DNA of 64,000 bases, taken from positions 124,001-188,000 of the forward strand of contig NZ_VOLT01000010.1 in assembly GCF_007954275.1 (NCBI RefSeq), in the 5' to 3' direction. The notes under the pieces are model-generated. The model saw nothing but the letters and a program-made list of their open reading frames with translations. It was not told where the DNA came from and did no database searches. Positions 15,579 to 27,164 of the stretch are shown piece by piece (positions within the stretch are counted from its first letter, which is position 1; each line of letters opens with the position of its first letter). The translations under genes were made by a program, and so were the position numbers. This DNA comes from Colwellia demingiae. GTDB lineage: Bacteria > Pseudomonadota > Gammaproteobacteria > Enterobacterales > Alteromonadaceae.

Positions 15579-16859
15579 TTAACCCCTAGTAAACTCTGGG
15601 TAAGCTTCCATACCACAATCAGAGATATCAACACCTTCATATTCTTCTTCAGCACTCACTCGAATACCGATAATTTTCTTCAAGCTGAACCAAACGATGA
15701 AGCTCGTCACAAAGACCCAAACAAAGATAGTTGCAGCGCCAATAAGCTGACCGCTAAAGCTAGAAGCTGAATTAGTAATAGGAACAATCATCAAACCAAA
15801 GAAACCAACAACACCGTGAACTGAAATAGCACCTACTGGATCATCAATCTTAATTTTATCTAATGCTAAAATTGACATCACCACAATAACACCAGCAATA
15901 GCACCAAAGATTGTCGCTTGTAATGGCGATGGAGTTGATGGCTCAGCAGTAATCGCGACTAAACCTGCTAATGCACCGTTTAATGTCATGGTTAAATCAG
16001 CTTTTTTAAACAATATTTTAGCAAAGATAAGCGCTGATATTGCACCTGCCGCAGCGGCAGCATTGGTATTTAAAAACACCATAGCGACTGAGTTAGCACT
16101 ATTAATGTCAGCTAGTTTTAAGACTGAGCCACCATTAAAACCAAACCACCCCATCCATAAAATGAAAGTTCCTAATGTAGCCATTGGTAAGTTAGCACCA
16201 GGAATTGCATTAACTTTACCGTCTTTGCTGTATTTCCCTTTACGAGCACCCAGCAATAAAACACCAGCTAATGCTGCAGAAGCACCTGCCATATGAACAA
16301 TACCTGAGCCAGCGAAATCTGAGAAACCCAAGTCACCTAAAGTATATAAGCCAAATACAGCTTCGCCGTTCCAAGTCCAACTACCTTCCATCGGGTATAT
16401 AAAACCGGTTAACACGACAGTAAATGCTAAGAAAGCCCATAACTTCATGCGCTCAGCAACAGCACCTGACACAATCGACATCGCGGTAGCAACAAAGACT
16501 ACCTGGAAGAAGAAATCAGAAGCATTGGAATAAACCGCGCCGCCATCAAAACCTGCTTCAGCCGATTCAGCTAAAACTGCACCAACAAGTGACTCTGCAT
16601 CACTAGCACCATCTAAGGCAATACCATTTAGAAATACACCGCCACCATACATAATGTCGTAACCAACAATAAGGTACATGATGCAAGCAATAGCATAAAG
16701 TGCAACGTTTTTAGTCAATATTTCTGTGGTATTTTTAGCTCTTACCAGACCAGCTTCAAGCATTGAAAAGCCTGCCGCCATCCACATAACCAAGGCACCG
16801 CACATTAGAAAATAAAAGGTATCTAATGCATATTGTAATTGAAAAATATTTTGTTCCAT
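15579..16859 (-). CDS. amtB: Ammonium transporter
   Basis: 426 residues with about 11 membrane segments. Key sites: FILWMGWFGFNGGS, the twin-histidine pore residues in SGIVHMAGASAAL and SVHGVVGFFG, and the acidic-site region DFAGSGIVH. The N-terminus begins without a cleaved signal. It conducts ammonia/ammonium across the inner membrane and is blocked by uridylylation-free GlnK, encoded 12 bases upstream in the same operon. The C-terminal cytoplasmic tail (EEEYEGVDISDCGMEAYPEF) is the GlnK-contacting region of Amt proteins. Confidence 0.95.
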   Translation of the reverse strand: MEQNIFQLQYALDTFYFLMCGALVMWMAAGFSMLEAGLVRAKNTTEILTKNVALYAIACIMYLIVGYDIMYGGGVFLNGIALDGASDAESLVGAVLAESAEAGFDGGAVYSNASDFFFQVVFVATAMSIVSGAVAERMKLWAFLAFTVVLTGFIYPMEGSWTWNGEAVFGLYTLGDLGFSDFAGSGIVHMAGASAALAGVLLLGARKGKYSKDGKVNAIPGANLPMATLGTFILWMGWFGFNGGSVLKLADINSANSVAMVFLNTNAAAAAGAISALIFAKILFKKADLTMTLNGALAGLVAITAEPSTPSPLQATIFGAIAGVIVVMSILALDKIKIDDPVGAISVHGVVGFFGLMIVPITNSASSFSGQLIGAATIFVWVFVTSFIVWFSLKKIIGIRVSAEEEYEGVDISDCGMEAYPEFTRG

Positions 16860-16871
16860 TATTATTATCCT

Positions 16872-17231
<360 letters not shown>

Positions 17232-17324
17232 TTAATATATCTAATAACTTGATAATACAATTCATATGCCAAGTTGAATTTACCATATTAATTAGAGGCT
17301 TAGAGGTATTGTGTATTTCGAGGT

Positions 17325-17341
17325 CGCTTTACTCGCACCAA
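17325..17341 (-). promoter_or_regulatory. Weak sigma-54 promoter candidate before glnK
   Basis: Read on the minus strand, TTGGTGCGAGTAAAGCG has the invariant GG and GC pairs with the required 10-base gap and an upstream TTGG. The TTGC element is imperfect (AAGC). glnK-amtB operons are usually NtrC/sigma-54 controlled, which makes the site plausible. Confidence 0.3.
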
Positions 17342-17451
17342 GAGCGTGCAGAATATCCCCCCCACTGAGATCATCTGGTGCAATGTAGGGGTGAGAATAA
17401 GTGGAGTGTTAAAGAGGGGGAATAATCTAGGGAGCAGACGACTAAAAAACT

Positions 17452-17679
17452 TTAGCTATTGTACATTTCGGTAAACGCTTGTACTGAAAAGCCGTTAAGC
17501 AGCTGATCACCTATTTTCAGCACAGGTACACCGCGAAGGCGAGTGGCTGCGAACTCTTTTTGTCCTTTTGCCGTTTTAATATTACATAACCTAAAAGCAA
17601 TACCTTGTTGTTCAAGGTAACGTTTTGCCGTTTGGCAATGAGGACACTTTTCAGTGGTATACAAGACAACTCTTTTCAT
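17452..17679 (-). CDS. Glutaredoxin family protein
   Basis: 75 residues: MKRVVLYTTEKCPHCQTAKRYLEQQGI with dithiol active site Cys12-Pro-His-Cys15, then RGVPVLKIGDQLLNGFS containing the cis-proline and Gly-Phe. The size and CPHC site fit small thiol-disulfide oxidoreductases of the glutaredoxin/NrdH type, reduced by glutathione or thioredoxin reductase; which one cannot be told. Monocistronic between glnK and the porin. Confidence 0.88.
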   Translation of the reverse strand: MKRVVLYTTEKCPHCQTAKRYLEQQGIAFRLCNIKTAKGQKEFAATRLRGVPVLKIGDQLLNGFSVQAFTEMYNS

Positions 17680-17883
17680 TTTTTTACCTTAGTTACTTCG
17701 ACCTAGCTATATTAAGAATCTGGTCTACTCTGTTAACGTGATAAGCGTGGCATAATGTTTGCTATTTTATCCTAAGCTGCGCTTAACTAGGTAACACTTT
17801 CTTAAGCACAATTATCGTTGTGCAAAAATTTTAAGCCAGAAGAGTACCAACAATAAGAATCTACACTTAAGTTGGAGCTAAGC

Positions 17884-17897
17884 TTGATTTAAATCAA
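17884..17897 (+). promoter_or_regulatory. FNR-type box, distal site of the porin promoter
   Basis: TTGAT-TTAA-ATCAA, a perfect and fully palindromic consensus match, 157 bases before the porin start and 49 bases upstream of a second identical core. Together they are the main content of the gap 17680-18053. Confidence 0.75.
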
Positions 17898-17932
17898 GTT
17901 AGTAAACCTATTAAAATACATATATTAACAAT

Positions 17933-17946
17933 TTGATTTAAATCAA
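17933..17946 (+). promoter_or_regulatory. FNR-type box, proximal site of the porin promoter
   Basis: Same 14-base sequence as the distal box, 107 bases before the porin ATG. TGCAAT at 17961-17966 is a possible weak -10, so activation geometry is less clear than at norC. Two identical boxes suggest cooperative or activation/repression control by an FNR/Crp-family regulator. Confidence 0.75.
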
Positions 17947-18053
17947 ACTATTCAATCTGATGCAATGCAAAACTCCCCCCCATCAGTTACCTATAGCAAT
18001 AATAATAATAAAGTTAACGTACCCTCTTAAAAACATGAAATTAGGATATTATT

Positions 18054-19256
18054 ATGAAAACATTAGTAAATAAGTTTACCTTATCATTAATCAGTGCAGC
18101 TATTTTAGCAGCTCCTACCGCCTTTGCTGGTGAAACAGAACACGGCAACAGCATTACTGAAGCGTTAAGTGAAAGCACAGTTAAAGTTAATTTACGTGCT
18201 CGTTATGAAGGCGTAGATCAAGACGGTATAGACAAAAAGGCTGCAGCGTTAACGCTTAAAAGTCGCATCACTGTGAATACTGGCAGTTACAGCAATTTCT
18301 CACTAGGTTTAGAAGTTGATAAAGTAGATGCACTAGTAGATGACTACAATAGTAAAACTAATGGTAACACTGAATATCCAGTAGTTGCTGATCCACAAGG
18401 TACTGATGTAAACCAAGCTTTTATCAAGTACGCGAATAGTGGTTTTAGTGCCGTAGTTGGTCGCCAACGTGTTTTACACAACAATCAACGTTTTGTTGGT
18501 GGTGTAGGCTGGCGTCAAAATGAACAAACATATGATGGAGTTCGCGCACAATATAAAGCTAATGCTTTCTCAGTTGACTATAGCTACATCCATAACATCA
18601 ATAGTATTACTGCTGCCGATGTAAAAGGTGAATTCCATTTAGTTAATGCTAAGTACAACATTAACAAAAGTCATAAATTAGCGGGTTTTGCTTACCTTCT
18701 AGACTATGATGCTGTAGCTAACTATAAAAACTCTAGCAGCACAGTAGGTGCACTATATAATGGCAAGTTTGGTAAGTTCTTAGTAAATGCTAGCCTAGCG
18801 AGTCAAAGCGACAATGGTGATAACCCAACGAGCTATTCAGCAATGTATATTAATGCTGAAGCCGGTTATAACTTTGGTAAAGTAACTGTTTTAGGTGGTT
18901 ATGAATTATTGGGTAGTGATGATGGTAAAGTTGCATTTAACACACCATTAGCAACTAAGCATAAATTCAACGGTTGGGCTGATAAATTCTTAGGTACGCC
19001 AAAAGAAGGTCTACAAGATGTTTATTTAACTGCCAAAGGTAAAGTGTCTGAAGTTAAATGGGCTGCAACTTACCATGATTTCTCATCTGATGAAGGTAGC
19101 ATTGATTTTGGTAACGAAATAGATTTAGTTGCCACTTACCAAATTAACAAAAACTACGGTGTTTTAGTTAAAGCCGCTAACTACAGCGAAGGCGATTCAG
19201 GCATAGCCCCAACTGATACCAATAAACTTTGGGTTCAAATGACGGCTAAGTTCTAA
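18054..19256 (+). CDS. Outer-membrane porin, probably anaerobically regulated
   Basis: 400 residues with signal peptide MKTLVNKFTLSLISAAILAAPTAFAG and a C-terminal Phe (VQMTAKF) typical of beta-barrels assembled by BAM. The body has alternating strands ending in aromatic girdles (INVNTGSYSNFSLGLEVDK-type repeats; GAVYNG, AGYNFGKVTVLGGYELL). A short N-terminal region with NSITEALSESTVKVNLRARYEGVDQDG matches porins of the Alteromonadales that resemble alginate-export or OprD-like 16-18 strand barrels. TTAGGA precedes the ATG by 9 bases. Substrate unknown; the two upstream FNR-type boxes suggest it feeds anaerobic respiration, for example by admitting nitrate or an organic donor. Confidence 0.82.
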   Translation: MKTLVNKFTLSLISAAILAAPTAFAGETEHGNSITEALSESTVKVNLRARYEGVDQDGIDKKAAALTLKSRITVNTGSYSNFSLGLEVDKVDALVDDYNSKTNGNTEYPVVADPQGTDVNQAFIKYANSGFSAVVGRQRVLHNNQRFVGGVGWRQNEQTYDGVRAQYKANAFSVDYSYIHNINSITAADVKGEFHLVNAKYNINKSHKLAGFAYLLDYDAVANYKNSSSTVGALYNGKFGKFLVNASLASQSDNGDNPTSYSAMYINAEAGYNFGKVTVLGGYELLGSDDGKVAFNTPLATKHKFNGWADKFLGTPKEGLQDVYLTAKGKVSEVKWAATYHDFSSDEGSIDFGNEIDLVATYQINKNYGVLVKAANYSEGDSGIAPTDTNKLWVQMTAKF

Positions 19257-19359
19257 ATAATACTGACTAGATAATTGCTTAAATACGTACTTTGATGATT
19301 ACTAAAAAAAGTACTTATCCAATTAATCTAAAAATAGTAGAACTTTACGCAATATAATA

Positions 19360-19384
19360 AGAAGCTAGCAACTTGCTAGCTTCT
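19360..19384 (+). terminator. Perfect hairpin after the porin gene
   Basis: AGAAGCTAGC pairs with GCTAGCTTCT across a five-base loop, about 100 bases past the stop codon. Weak T-content follows. It abuts the left end of an R2 element. Confidence 0.55.
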
Positions 19385-19648
19385 ACTCAAACCACTTGTA
19401 GATGTAGGTTTCAGCTGGAATTAGAAACGCCTTTAGGCAAGGTATTGATTGAAGAGAATAGTTATTCTATTGTCGAAATCAATAACGTAGCATAAAGCGT
19501 TTCTAAACCAGCCCTGCGGGGACACCTGAGTAAACCATGCTCTTCGTTGCCTCTTTTTTTAAGGGAATAACCCTTAATAAAATGAGCCGCCTTGATCATG
19601 AATTGCTCAAGCGTCCTGAAACACGCATCTTCAAATGGCTTGGGTATA
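19384..19648. mobile_element. MITE-like element, family R2, full-length copy
   Basis: About 265 bp matching 32553-32818 and 54429-54695 throughout: TTCAGCTGGAATTAGAAACG, then ATTGATTGAAGAGAATAG, ATAAAGCGTTTCTAA, and right end CATCTTCAAATGGCTTGGGT. The right terminal repeat is intact; the left one is degraded (CTCAAACCACTTGTAGATG instead of TACCCGTTCCACTTGAAGATG). Non-coding. Fills the gap 19257-19734 with the hairpin. Confidence 0.75.
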
Positions 19649-19734
19649 TCGTTTATATCACCTCATTGCATTGCCCCATTCCAATAAAAGCATTAGAATA
19701 GCCGCGAATTTTATAAGCTGCGAGGCGACTTTTT

Positions 19735-20334
19735 TTGTTATTAATGATCGACAATTACGACTCATTTACTTTTAATTTAGTGCATTATTTTCAAGCGCTA
19801 GGTCAAGAGGTTGTTGTCTATAGAAATAATGAAATTAGCCTTAAAGAAATTGAGCTGTTAACGCCTCAATATATTGTTATATCTCCAGGTCCTTGTGATC
19901 CTGATTCGGCTGGCATCTCCCTTGACGTTGTAAAAAAATTCGCCGGCAAAATACCTTTATTAGGTGTGTGTTTAGGCCATCAATGTATTGCGCAACATTT
20001 TGGTGCTAGTGTGGAAAAAGCAAAAAAAGTGATGCATGGTAAAACCTCCAAGATTTCACACAATCAACAAGGTTTATTCGCTGAGTTAAATCATCCATTA
20101 CAAGTCACACGTTATCACTCTCTAATTGTTAACAAACAATCATTACCAGCAGAACTCACCATGACGGCATGGAGCCAAAATGAACAGGGTGAAGTAGATG
20201 AAATTATGGCGCTAGAACATAAAACCCTTCCGATTAGCAGTGTACAATTCCATCCAGAATCAATACTGACGGAGCAAGGACAACGTTTATTAGAAAATTT
20301 TATCAAGCAATTTAAAAATTACCCGATAAGCTAA
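19735..20334 (+). CDS. pabA: Aminodeoxychorismate synthase component 2 (glutamine amidotransferase)
   Basis: 199 residues. Class I amidotransferase: oxyanion loop VISPGPCDPDSAG, nucleophile Cys in LLGVCLGHQCIA, and His/Glu of SVQFHPESILTEQG. It supplies ammonia for 4-amino-4-deoxychorismate (folate) and in many bacteria also anthranilate. The start is TTG at 19735: it aligns exactly with the MILLIDNYDSFT family start and has GAGG nine bases upstream, whereas the later ATG at 19744 would trim the first beta strand. pabA beside argD is the arrangement seen in other gammaproteobacteria, which favours pabA over trpG. Confidence 0.85.
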   Translation: MLLMIDNYDSFTFNLVHYFQALGQEVVVYRNNEISLKEIELLTPQYIVISPGPCDPDSAGISLDVVKKFAGKIPLLGVCLGHQCIAQHFGASVEKAKKVMHGKTSKISHNQQGLFAELNHPLQVTRYHSLIVNKQSLPAELTMTAWSQNEQGEVDEIMALEHKTLPISSVQFHPESILTEQGQRLLENFIKQFKNYPIS

Positions 20335-20440
20335 TAACAAGAGCTTTTTAGAGTAAAGCCAGATAAAGTAGTACCTTAAAGCGATAGACTTCACGCATTC
20401 GATGCTCAATTTTATATTTTAAGTAAGCAATAAAACCTCT

Positions 20441-21586
20441 ATGCAGATTTTTGAAAACAATCAAACCGTCGCCACAGTTTACCAACGTGCTATTAGCCTC
20501 TCTATCTGTAAAGATTTTGCGGAAAAGCAAAGTGGTAAAGTCTCTATGGTTGACCATCAAGGTAGCGAACAAGAAAATCGCCGCCGAGAATTGTTATCAG
20601 TTGAAGTACAAGCTCAACAAGAGAAAATTATTGCCGAGCATGGCGAAGAGCATTTTCGAAAACAAACTAAACTGAATTTTTTTAGTCGTCTGCGTACGCA
20701 AATTAATAGTGACTTTGATAATAAAGAGCACCTATACCATTATATTTTAGGCATTGAAGATGCCTGCCCTGCTATCCTCGATATTTTATCTGCTAGCGCG
20801 GCTTCAGTGAACCAAATCAAGGATCTTGCTGCTTCATTACCTTGGTTAACCATTGATCTAATTAGCTTAGTGAATAAGCCACAATATAGAAAACGTGCTG
20901 ATGTACAAGTTACTGATGCCAAGCTAGCATTAAGCTATATTGGTTTAGATAATTTAAAATTGGTTATGCCAACTTTTACTCTAAAACATTGGTTGCCAAC
21001 AAGTACCGCTCCTTACGGTTTAATGAAACGTAAGCTTTGGAATGATAGTTTATCCATTGCACTGGCTTCACGCGTATTAGCCAAAGAGCAAGGCCTTGAT
21101 GAATTTACTGCTTTTACCACAGGTATGTTGTCAAATATTGGCAGACTTGCTGTTACTCGCTGCTATTTAACAAAGTTTAGTGAGATGCATAAAAAAGAAG
21201 TACGTGAAGCCTTTGAGAAAAAAGACAAACGTTTGCACAATGTTTTATCAAAAATTGAGACGAGTGAAGGATTGCTCCTTGAGCAGCTAATTATGCGAAG
21301 TTCACAACTATCGGCTGATTTAATTGAGAAAATGCATTTCAAACGACTTGCTATCACCGAGCCCATTTTTGATTTAGCTTATGCCGATAGTATTGAAAAA
21401 ATGCACCCTATTGCGCAACTTGTTGCCAAAGCTAAAGCCTATATCGCGTTTAGAGCACTAGCGAAAGAAGAATTAATTGACAGTGATGAAAGTAAAAAAC
21501 TACTCAGTACGGTTAATTTAACACCTGCAGAAATAACACTATTGAAAAAAAGCGATATTGATCACATTAAGCTTAACTTCAATTAG
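20441..21586 (+). CDS. HDOD domain protein
   Basis: 381 residues. The middle part (about 105-320) has the HDOD pattern: ILGIEDACPAILDILSASAASVNQIKDLAASLPWLTIDLISLVNKPQY at its start, ALSYIGLDNLKLVMPTFTLKHW in the centre, and LWNDSLSIALASRVLAKEQGLDEFTAFTTGMLSNIGRLAVTRCY. HDOD proteins resemble HD phosphohydrolases without all metal ligands and act in signalling. The N-terminal 80 residues are polar and partly coiled-coil (EQENRRRELLSVEVQAQQEK). No partner is nearby. A function in stress or motility signalling is only family-based. Confidence 0.8.
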   Translation: MQIFENNQTVATVYQRAISLSICKDFAEKQSGKVSMVDHQGSEQENRRRELLSVEVQAQQEKIIAEHGEEHFRKQTKLNFFSRLRTQINSDFDNKEHLYHYILGIEDACPAILDILSASAASVNQIKDLAASLPWLTIDLISLVNKPQYRKRADVQVTDAKLALSYIGLDNLKLVMPTFTLKHWLPTSTAPYGLMKRKLWNDSLSIALASRVLAKEQGLDEFTAFTTGMLSNIGRLAVTRCYLTKFSEMHKKEVREAFEKKDKRLHNVLSKIETSEGLLLEQLIMRSSQLSADLIEKMHFKRLAITEPIFDLAYADSIEKMHPIAQLVAKAKAYIAFRALAKEELIDSDESKKLLSTVNLTPAEITLLKKSDIDHIKLNFN

Positions 21587-21761
21587 GCCCTGAAAAACAG
21601 TCTCAAAAGATCAACTTCCGCTATTTTGTCACTCATTTGCTTCAACATTTAGTTTTTCACGTGATTTTTTTCTGATTAATTATTAAAAAATCACACTGAT
21701 GGCTTTCATCAAGCAAGCGCCTACTCCCTCACTTATTTCCTTATTTCCACAAAACAATCCG

Positions 21762-21800
21762 AATCAATAAATATTCATCTTTTATGAATAAAGTTAGCTA
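21762..21800 (+). promoter_or_regulatory. ARG-box-like operator before the ast genes
   Basis: Box 1 (21762-21779) has TCAAT-AAAT-ATTCA, 13 of 14 core positions of TGAATwwwwATTCA. Exactly three bases later box 2 (21783-21800) has a clear left half, TGAAT, and a poor right half. Two 18-base boxes separated by 3 bases is the standard ArgR operator layout. It lies about 190 bases before the aminotransferase gene in the gap 21587-21987. Confidence 0.55.
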
Positions 21801-21972
21801 AGCCTTTGTTTCTTCTGGGCTACAGGCTAGCACAGCAAGACAAGCAGACTATTTCCTGTCATACTATTGCTCTACTTTTTAACTCGCTGTTATTATTTTT
21901 TACAATAATTAGATATTCATTAAGCTTTATCTAGATTTTGCAGTAAGCTGTTAAAAAATTACCCACTTATAA

Positions 21973-23199
<1,227 letters not shown>

Positions 23200-23292
23200 C
23201 TTAACCGAGACTAGCCTAGTCAATGCTAATAGTTACCTGTTCTTGCCGCTAGGGTTTGAGCAGGTTACCACTTCTTTTCATCGAGAGCATTT

Positions 23293-24309
23293 ATGATCAT
23301 TGTACGTCCTATTAAAACAAGTGACTTGAAAGCCCTATACCAAATCGCGATAGATTCTGGCCACGGTTTTACTTCACTACCAGTAAATGAACAATTACTT
23401 CAACAACGCATTAGCCTTGCTGAAGAATCCTTTTCTAAAGAAGTGAGCCAAGCGGGAAAAGAAGGCTATCTTTTTGTTATGGAAGATACCGAAACAGGTG
23501 ACGTTGTTGGTACCAGTGGTATTGAAGCTGCTGTTGGTTTAGATGATGCTTTTTATCATTATCACTTAGGTAAAGTTGTCCATAGCTCGCGTGAACTGAA
23601 TATTTACAATACCGTAGAAACCCTTTCACTGTGTAATGATTACACCGGTGCGAGTGAGATTTGTACGTTATTTTTAAGTGACAGCCATCGTAAAAATAAC
23701 AATGGTCGTTTTTTATCACGTTTCCGCTTTCTTTTTATCGCGGAACATAAAGAGCGTTTTTCTGACACTATTATTGCAGAAATGCGTGGTGTTTCAGACA
23801 ATGAAGGTCGCTCACCATTTTGGAATTGGCTTGAAGAACATTTTTTCTCAATGGACTTCCCTACTGCCGATTACTTAACTGGGATAGGTAAAAAAGAATT
23901 TATCGCTGAGTTAATGCCGAAGTATCCAATTTACGTCAATTTGCTAAGTAAAGAAGCACAAGACGTGATTGACAAGGTACATCCACAAACAGTGCCTGCA
24001 CTTCGCTTATTAGAAGCGGAAGGCTTTGCAAGACGTGGCTATGTTGATATTTTTGATGCGGGTCCAACGGTTGAATCGCATGTTAACAATATTAGATCGG
24101 TTAACCAAAGTAAGCGTTGCCAAGTGATCATTGACGAAGTGCAATCAACGGATAATTACATTATTTGTAATAGTAAAGTTGAAGACTTTAGAGCCACTCA
24201 AGCACCACTTTCATTGCGCGACACGGCTAACCAAGTTGTGATTAGTCAATCAGTTGCCGATGCATTGATGGTCAGTGCTGGTGACTGGGTTCGTATAATA
24301 GCCAATTAG
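23293..24309 (+). CDS. astA: Arginine N-succinyltransferase
   Basis: 338 residues, the normal AstA length. Starts MIIVRPIKTSDLKALYQIA; shows GTSGIEAAVGLDDAFYHYHLG, ELNIYNTVETLSLCNDYTGASEICTLFL and EMRGVSDNEGRSPFWNWLEEHFFSMDF, all typical of AstA. It transfers succinyl from succinyl-CoA to arginine, the first step of the AST pathway. It lies 93 bases after astC and 99 before astD, so the cluster is probably one transcript. The succinylarginine dihydrolase astB is not in the window. Confidence 0.95.
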   Translation: MIIVRPIKTSDLKALYQIAIDSGHGFTSLPVNEQLLQQRISLAEESFSKEVSQAGKEGYLFVMEDTETGDVVGTSGIEAAVGLDDAFYHYHLGKVVHSSRELNIYNTVETLSLCNDYTGASEICTLFLSDSHRKNNNGRFLSRFRFLFIAEHKERFSDTIIAEMRGVSDNEGRSPFWNWLEEHFFSMDFPTADYLTGIGKKEFIAELMPKYPIYVNLLSKEAQDVIDKVHPQTVPALRLLEAEGFARRGYVDIFDAGPTVESHVNNIRSVNQSKRCQVIIDEVQSTDNYIICNSKVEDFRATQAPLSLRDTANQVVISQSVADALMVSAGDWVRIIAN

Positions 24310-24408
24310 CTCCTACCTATTTAGCGTGGCTAATACTAGCCACTCATCAAATTACTAATGGTGATAGCAGAACGCCTCTGTCACCACTATCAATGAGAAG
24401 GAAATACC

Positions 24409-25887
24409 ATGTCTCACACAGATCCAGTTCAATTTATTAATGGTCAATGGCAAGCCGGCTTAGGTCATGCTGTTAGCTCATCTAACCCTGCTCGTAATGA
24501 AGTCATTTGGCAAGGTAAAACTGCCAGTACAGATCAAGTAAACGATGCCGTTTTAAGCGCTCGTCAAGCATTTGAAAGCTGGGCAAATATTAGCTTAGAA
24601 GCACGTGTTGCTGTAGTAACAAAGTTTGCTGAGTTATTAGCAGAGAACAAAGATGCGTTAGCAACAACTATTGCCTTAGAGACAGGTAAGCCAAAGTGGG
24701 AAACTACTGGTGAAGCTGGCGCGATGGTGGCTAAAGTGGCTATTTCACTTAAAGCTTACAACGAACGTACTGGCACAGTTGAAAACCCTATGCCTGGCGC
24801 TAAAGCCTTTATCCGCCATAAGCCTCATGGTGTAGTTGCTATTTTTGGTCCTTATAACTTTCCTGGACACTTACCAAATGGTCACATAGTACCAGCATTA
24901 ATTGCCGGTAATACTATTGTATTTAAACCAAGTGAATTAACGCCTCGTGTTGCACAAGAAATGTTAAAACTTTGGGAACAGGCCGGTTTACCTAAAGGTG
25001 TTATCAACCTAGTTCAAGGTGAAGTAGAAACAGGTAAAGCACTTGCCAGCCATAAACTTATTGATGGTTTGTTTTTCACGGGTAGCTCTAATACTGGTCA
25101 TATATTGCATGAACAATTTGCCGGTCAACCAGGTAAGATTCTTGCACTAGAAATGGGCGGTAATAATCCGCTTGTTGTTAAAGATGTTAGTGACATTGAT
25201 GCCGTTGTACATGACATTGTGCAATCTGCTTTCGTTACTACTGGCCAACGTTGTACTTGTGCACGTCGTTTATTCATTGAAGCTAATGAACAAGGTGATG
25301 CTATTTTAGCCCGCCTGATCGAAGTAACTAAAAACTTAACTATTGGTTACTACGATGATGAAGAGCAGCCATTTATGGGCTCTATGATTTCAGAAAAAGC
25401 GGCATTAAGCTTAGTTGATGCACAAGCTAAATTGCTAGCTTTTGGTGCAACATCTGTTGTAGAACTTAAACACCTAGAAGTAGGTACTGGTTTTGTTTCT
25501 CCTGGTATTATCGATGTGAGTGATATTATTGCCGACATACCTGATGAAGAATATTTTGGTCCACTAGTTAAGTTATACCGTTACAACGATTTCGATAAAG
25601 CGATTGATGAAGCTAATAATACTGGCTTTGGTCTTTCTGCCGGTTTGTTATCTGATAGTGAAGATTCATACAATCACTTCTTTACCCGTATTCGTGCTGG
25701 TATTGTTAACTGGAATAAACCAATTACAGGCGCAAGTAGCGCTGCACCATTTGGTGGTATTGGTGCTAGTGGTAACCACAGAGCCAGCGCATTTTATGCT
25801 GCTGATTATTGTGCTTACCCAATTGCCTCAGTTGAAGCAGAAAAAGTGAGCTTACCTGCAACATTGACTCCTGGTATAAAATTCTAA
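24409..25887 (+). CDS. astD: N-succinylglutamate 5-semialdehyde dehydrogenase
   Basis: 492 residues, aldehyde dehydrogenase superfamily. Visible are the NAD-binding [19 protein letters not shown] and FTGSSNTG, the general base in [11 protein letters not shown], and catalytic Cys in [12 protein letters not shown]. AstD-specific N-terminus [11 protein letters not shown]. It oxidises succinylglutamate semialdehyde with NAD in arginine breakdown. The strong AAGGAAA ribosome binding site precedes the ATG. The next gene, astE, begins on the base directly after the stop codon. Confidence 0.95.
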   Translation: MSHTDPVQFINGQWQAGLGHAVSSSNPARNEVIWQGKTASTDQVNDAVLSARQAFESWANISLEARVAVVTKFAELLAENKDALATTIALETGKPKWETTGEAGAMVAKVAISLKAYNERTGTVENPMPGAKAFIRHKPHGVVAIFGPYNFPGHLPNGHIVPALIAGNTIVFKPSELTPRVAQEMLKLWEQAGLPKGVINLVQGEVETGKALASHKLIDGLFFTGSSNTGHILHEQFAGQPGKILALEMGGNNPLVVKDVSDIDAVVHDIVQSAFVTTGQRCTCARRLFIEANEQGDAILARLIEVTKNLTIGYYDDEEQPFMGSMISEKAALSLVDAQAKLLAFGATSVVELKHLEVGTGFVSPGIIDVSDIIADIPDEEYFGPLVKLYRYNDFDKAIDEANNTGFGLSAGLLSDSEDSYNHFFTRIRAGIVNWNKPITGASSAAPFGGIGASGNHRASAFYAADYCAYPIASVEAEKVSLPATLTPGIKF

Positions 25888-27030
25888 ATGCAAAACAATA
25901 ATACTCTTACACTAGAAACACCAAACCTTACCGATATTACCAGTGATAGCTTTACCCAAGCTTATCGCCAATTTATTGCAAAAGGTGACTTTATCGCGTT
26001 AACTCGCCAGTTTGAACAGGGCTTTATCCAAACTGGCGCAGAAAACCAATTAAGTTTTAACGTCAAGCAAGCGAAAGTTAGCTTACTCGATACCGGTGTT
26101 CTATTAATTGAACCTGAAAATGTTGAGCCTGAATTGGTTAAAAAAAATTCGGCAACGCCAAGTAAGAGTATTATTATTTCATCGGGCATTCATGGTAATG
26201 AAACTGCGCCGATTGAAATAGTGCAACAATTGATTAGTGACATTATTGCGCAAAAAATTCAAGTGAAGCACAGAACCCTATTAATTATGGGTAACCCTGT
26301 TTCTATGAATATCGCAAAGCGCTTTCAAACTGAAAATTTAAATCGCTTATTCTGTGGTAAGCACCAAGAGATAGACCCTTGCTTTGAAAAATATCGTGCA
26401 GAAAAATTAGAAGGTTACGTTAGTGATTTCTTTAATGGTGATGCTAGTGATGGTGATGTGATTAATTACCACTACGATTTACATACTGCTATTCGAAATT
26501 CTAAATATGAAAAGTTTGCCATTTATCCTTACCAAGCTGGTAAACCATGGAATAAAGAACAGTTAAGCTTCATGGCTAGCTGTGGTGTTAACACTATCTT
26601 ATTCGGTCATGGACCCAGTGGCACATTCTCCTACTTCAGTAGTGCCAACTTTGCCGCTCATGCTTTTACTATTGAGCTGGGTAAAGTAAGACCCTTTGGT
26701 GAAAACGATATGGCAAATTTTACAGCCATGACAAACAATTTGAGTGCACTGGTTAGCGATGAAGAAATCACGCTGAAAAGCTTCGATAATAACGATTTCA
26801 ATTTATTTGAAGCGTTAGGTGATATCACTAAAGTAAGTGATAAATTTGAACTTTATGTTGCTGATGAAGCGAGTAACTTTACTAACTATCCAGTAGGTAC
26901 ACTATTGTCTACTGATAAAAATCAAGAATATCGCACTACTCTTCCTGGAGAGAGCATTGTATTCCCTAATGCCAATGTCGGTAATGGTCAACGTGCTGTG
27001 TTAATGGTTGTCCCTACAACACTGCAGTAA
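25888..27030 (+). CDS. astE: Succinylglutamate desuccinylase
   Basis: 380 residues. Zinc carboxypeptidase-like AspA/AstE fold: SSGIHGNETAPIEI supplies the His and Glu metal ligands, LIMGNPVSMNIAKRFQTENLNRLFCG and YHYDLHTAIR supply the substrate Arg and third ligand His, and AFTIELGKVRPFG carries the catalytic Glu. It releases glutamate and succinate, the last AST step. Longer than E. coli AstE (about 320), with extra N-terminal residues. No separate ribosome binding site; expected to be coupled to astD. Confidence 0.93.
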   Translation: MQNNNTLTLETPNLTDITSDSFTQAYRQFIAKGDFIALTRQFEQGFIQTGAENQLSFNVKQAKVSLLDTGVLLIEPENVEPELVKKNSATPSKSIIISSGIHGNETAPIEIVQQLISDIIAQKIQVKHRTLLIMGNPVSMNIAKRFQTENLNRLFCGKHQEIDPCFEKYRAEKLEGYVSDFFNGDASDGDVINYHYDLHTAIRNSKYEKFAIYPYQAGKPWNKEQLSFMASCGVNTILFGHGPSGTFSYFSSANFAAHAFTIELGKVRPFGENDMANFTAMTNNLSALVSDEEITLKSFDNNDFNLFEALGDITKVSDKFELYVADEASNFTNYPVGTLLSTDKNQEYRTTLPGESIVFPNANVGNGQRAVLMVVPTTLQ

Positions 27031-27164
27031 ACTAGTAGCTCTTATCTTTTAATGCCTTTTATCATCAAATAAAGGGCTATTGATTCACACCCATTAAAAA
27101 CACTAAACTTCCTGCTATACTCAAACAAAAGTACTAATAATTTACACAGGTAAGCCAAAATATT

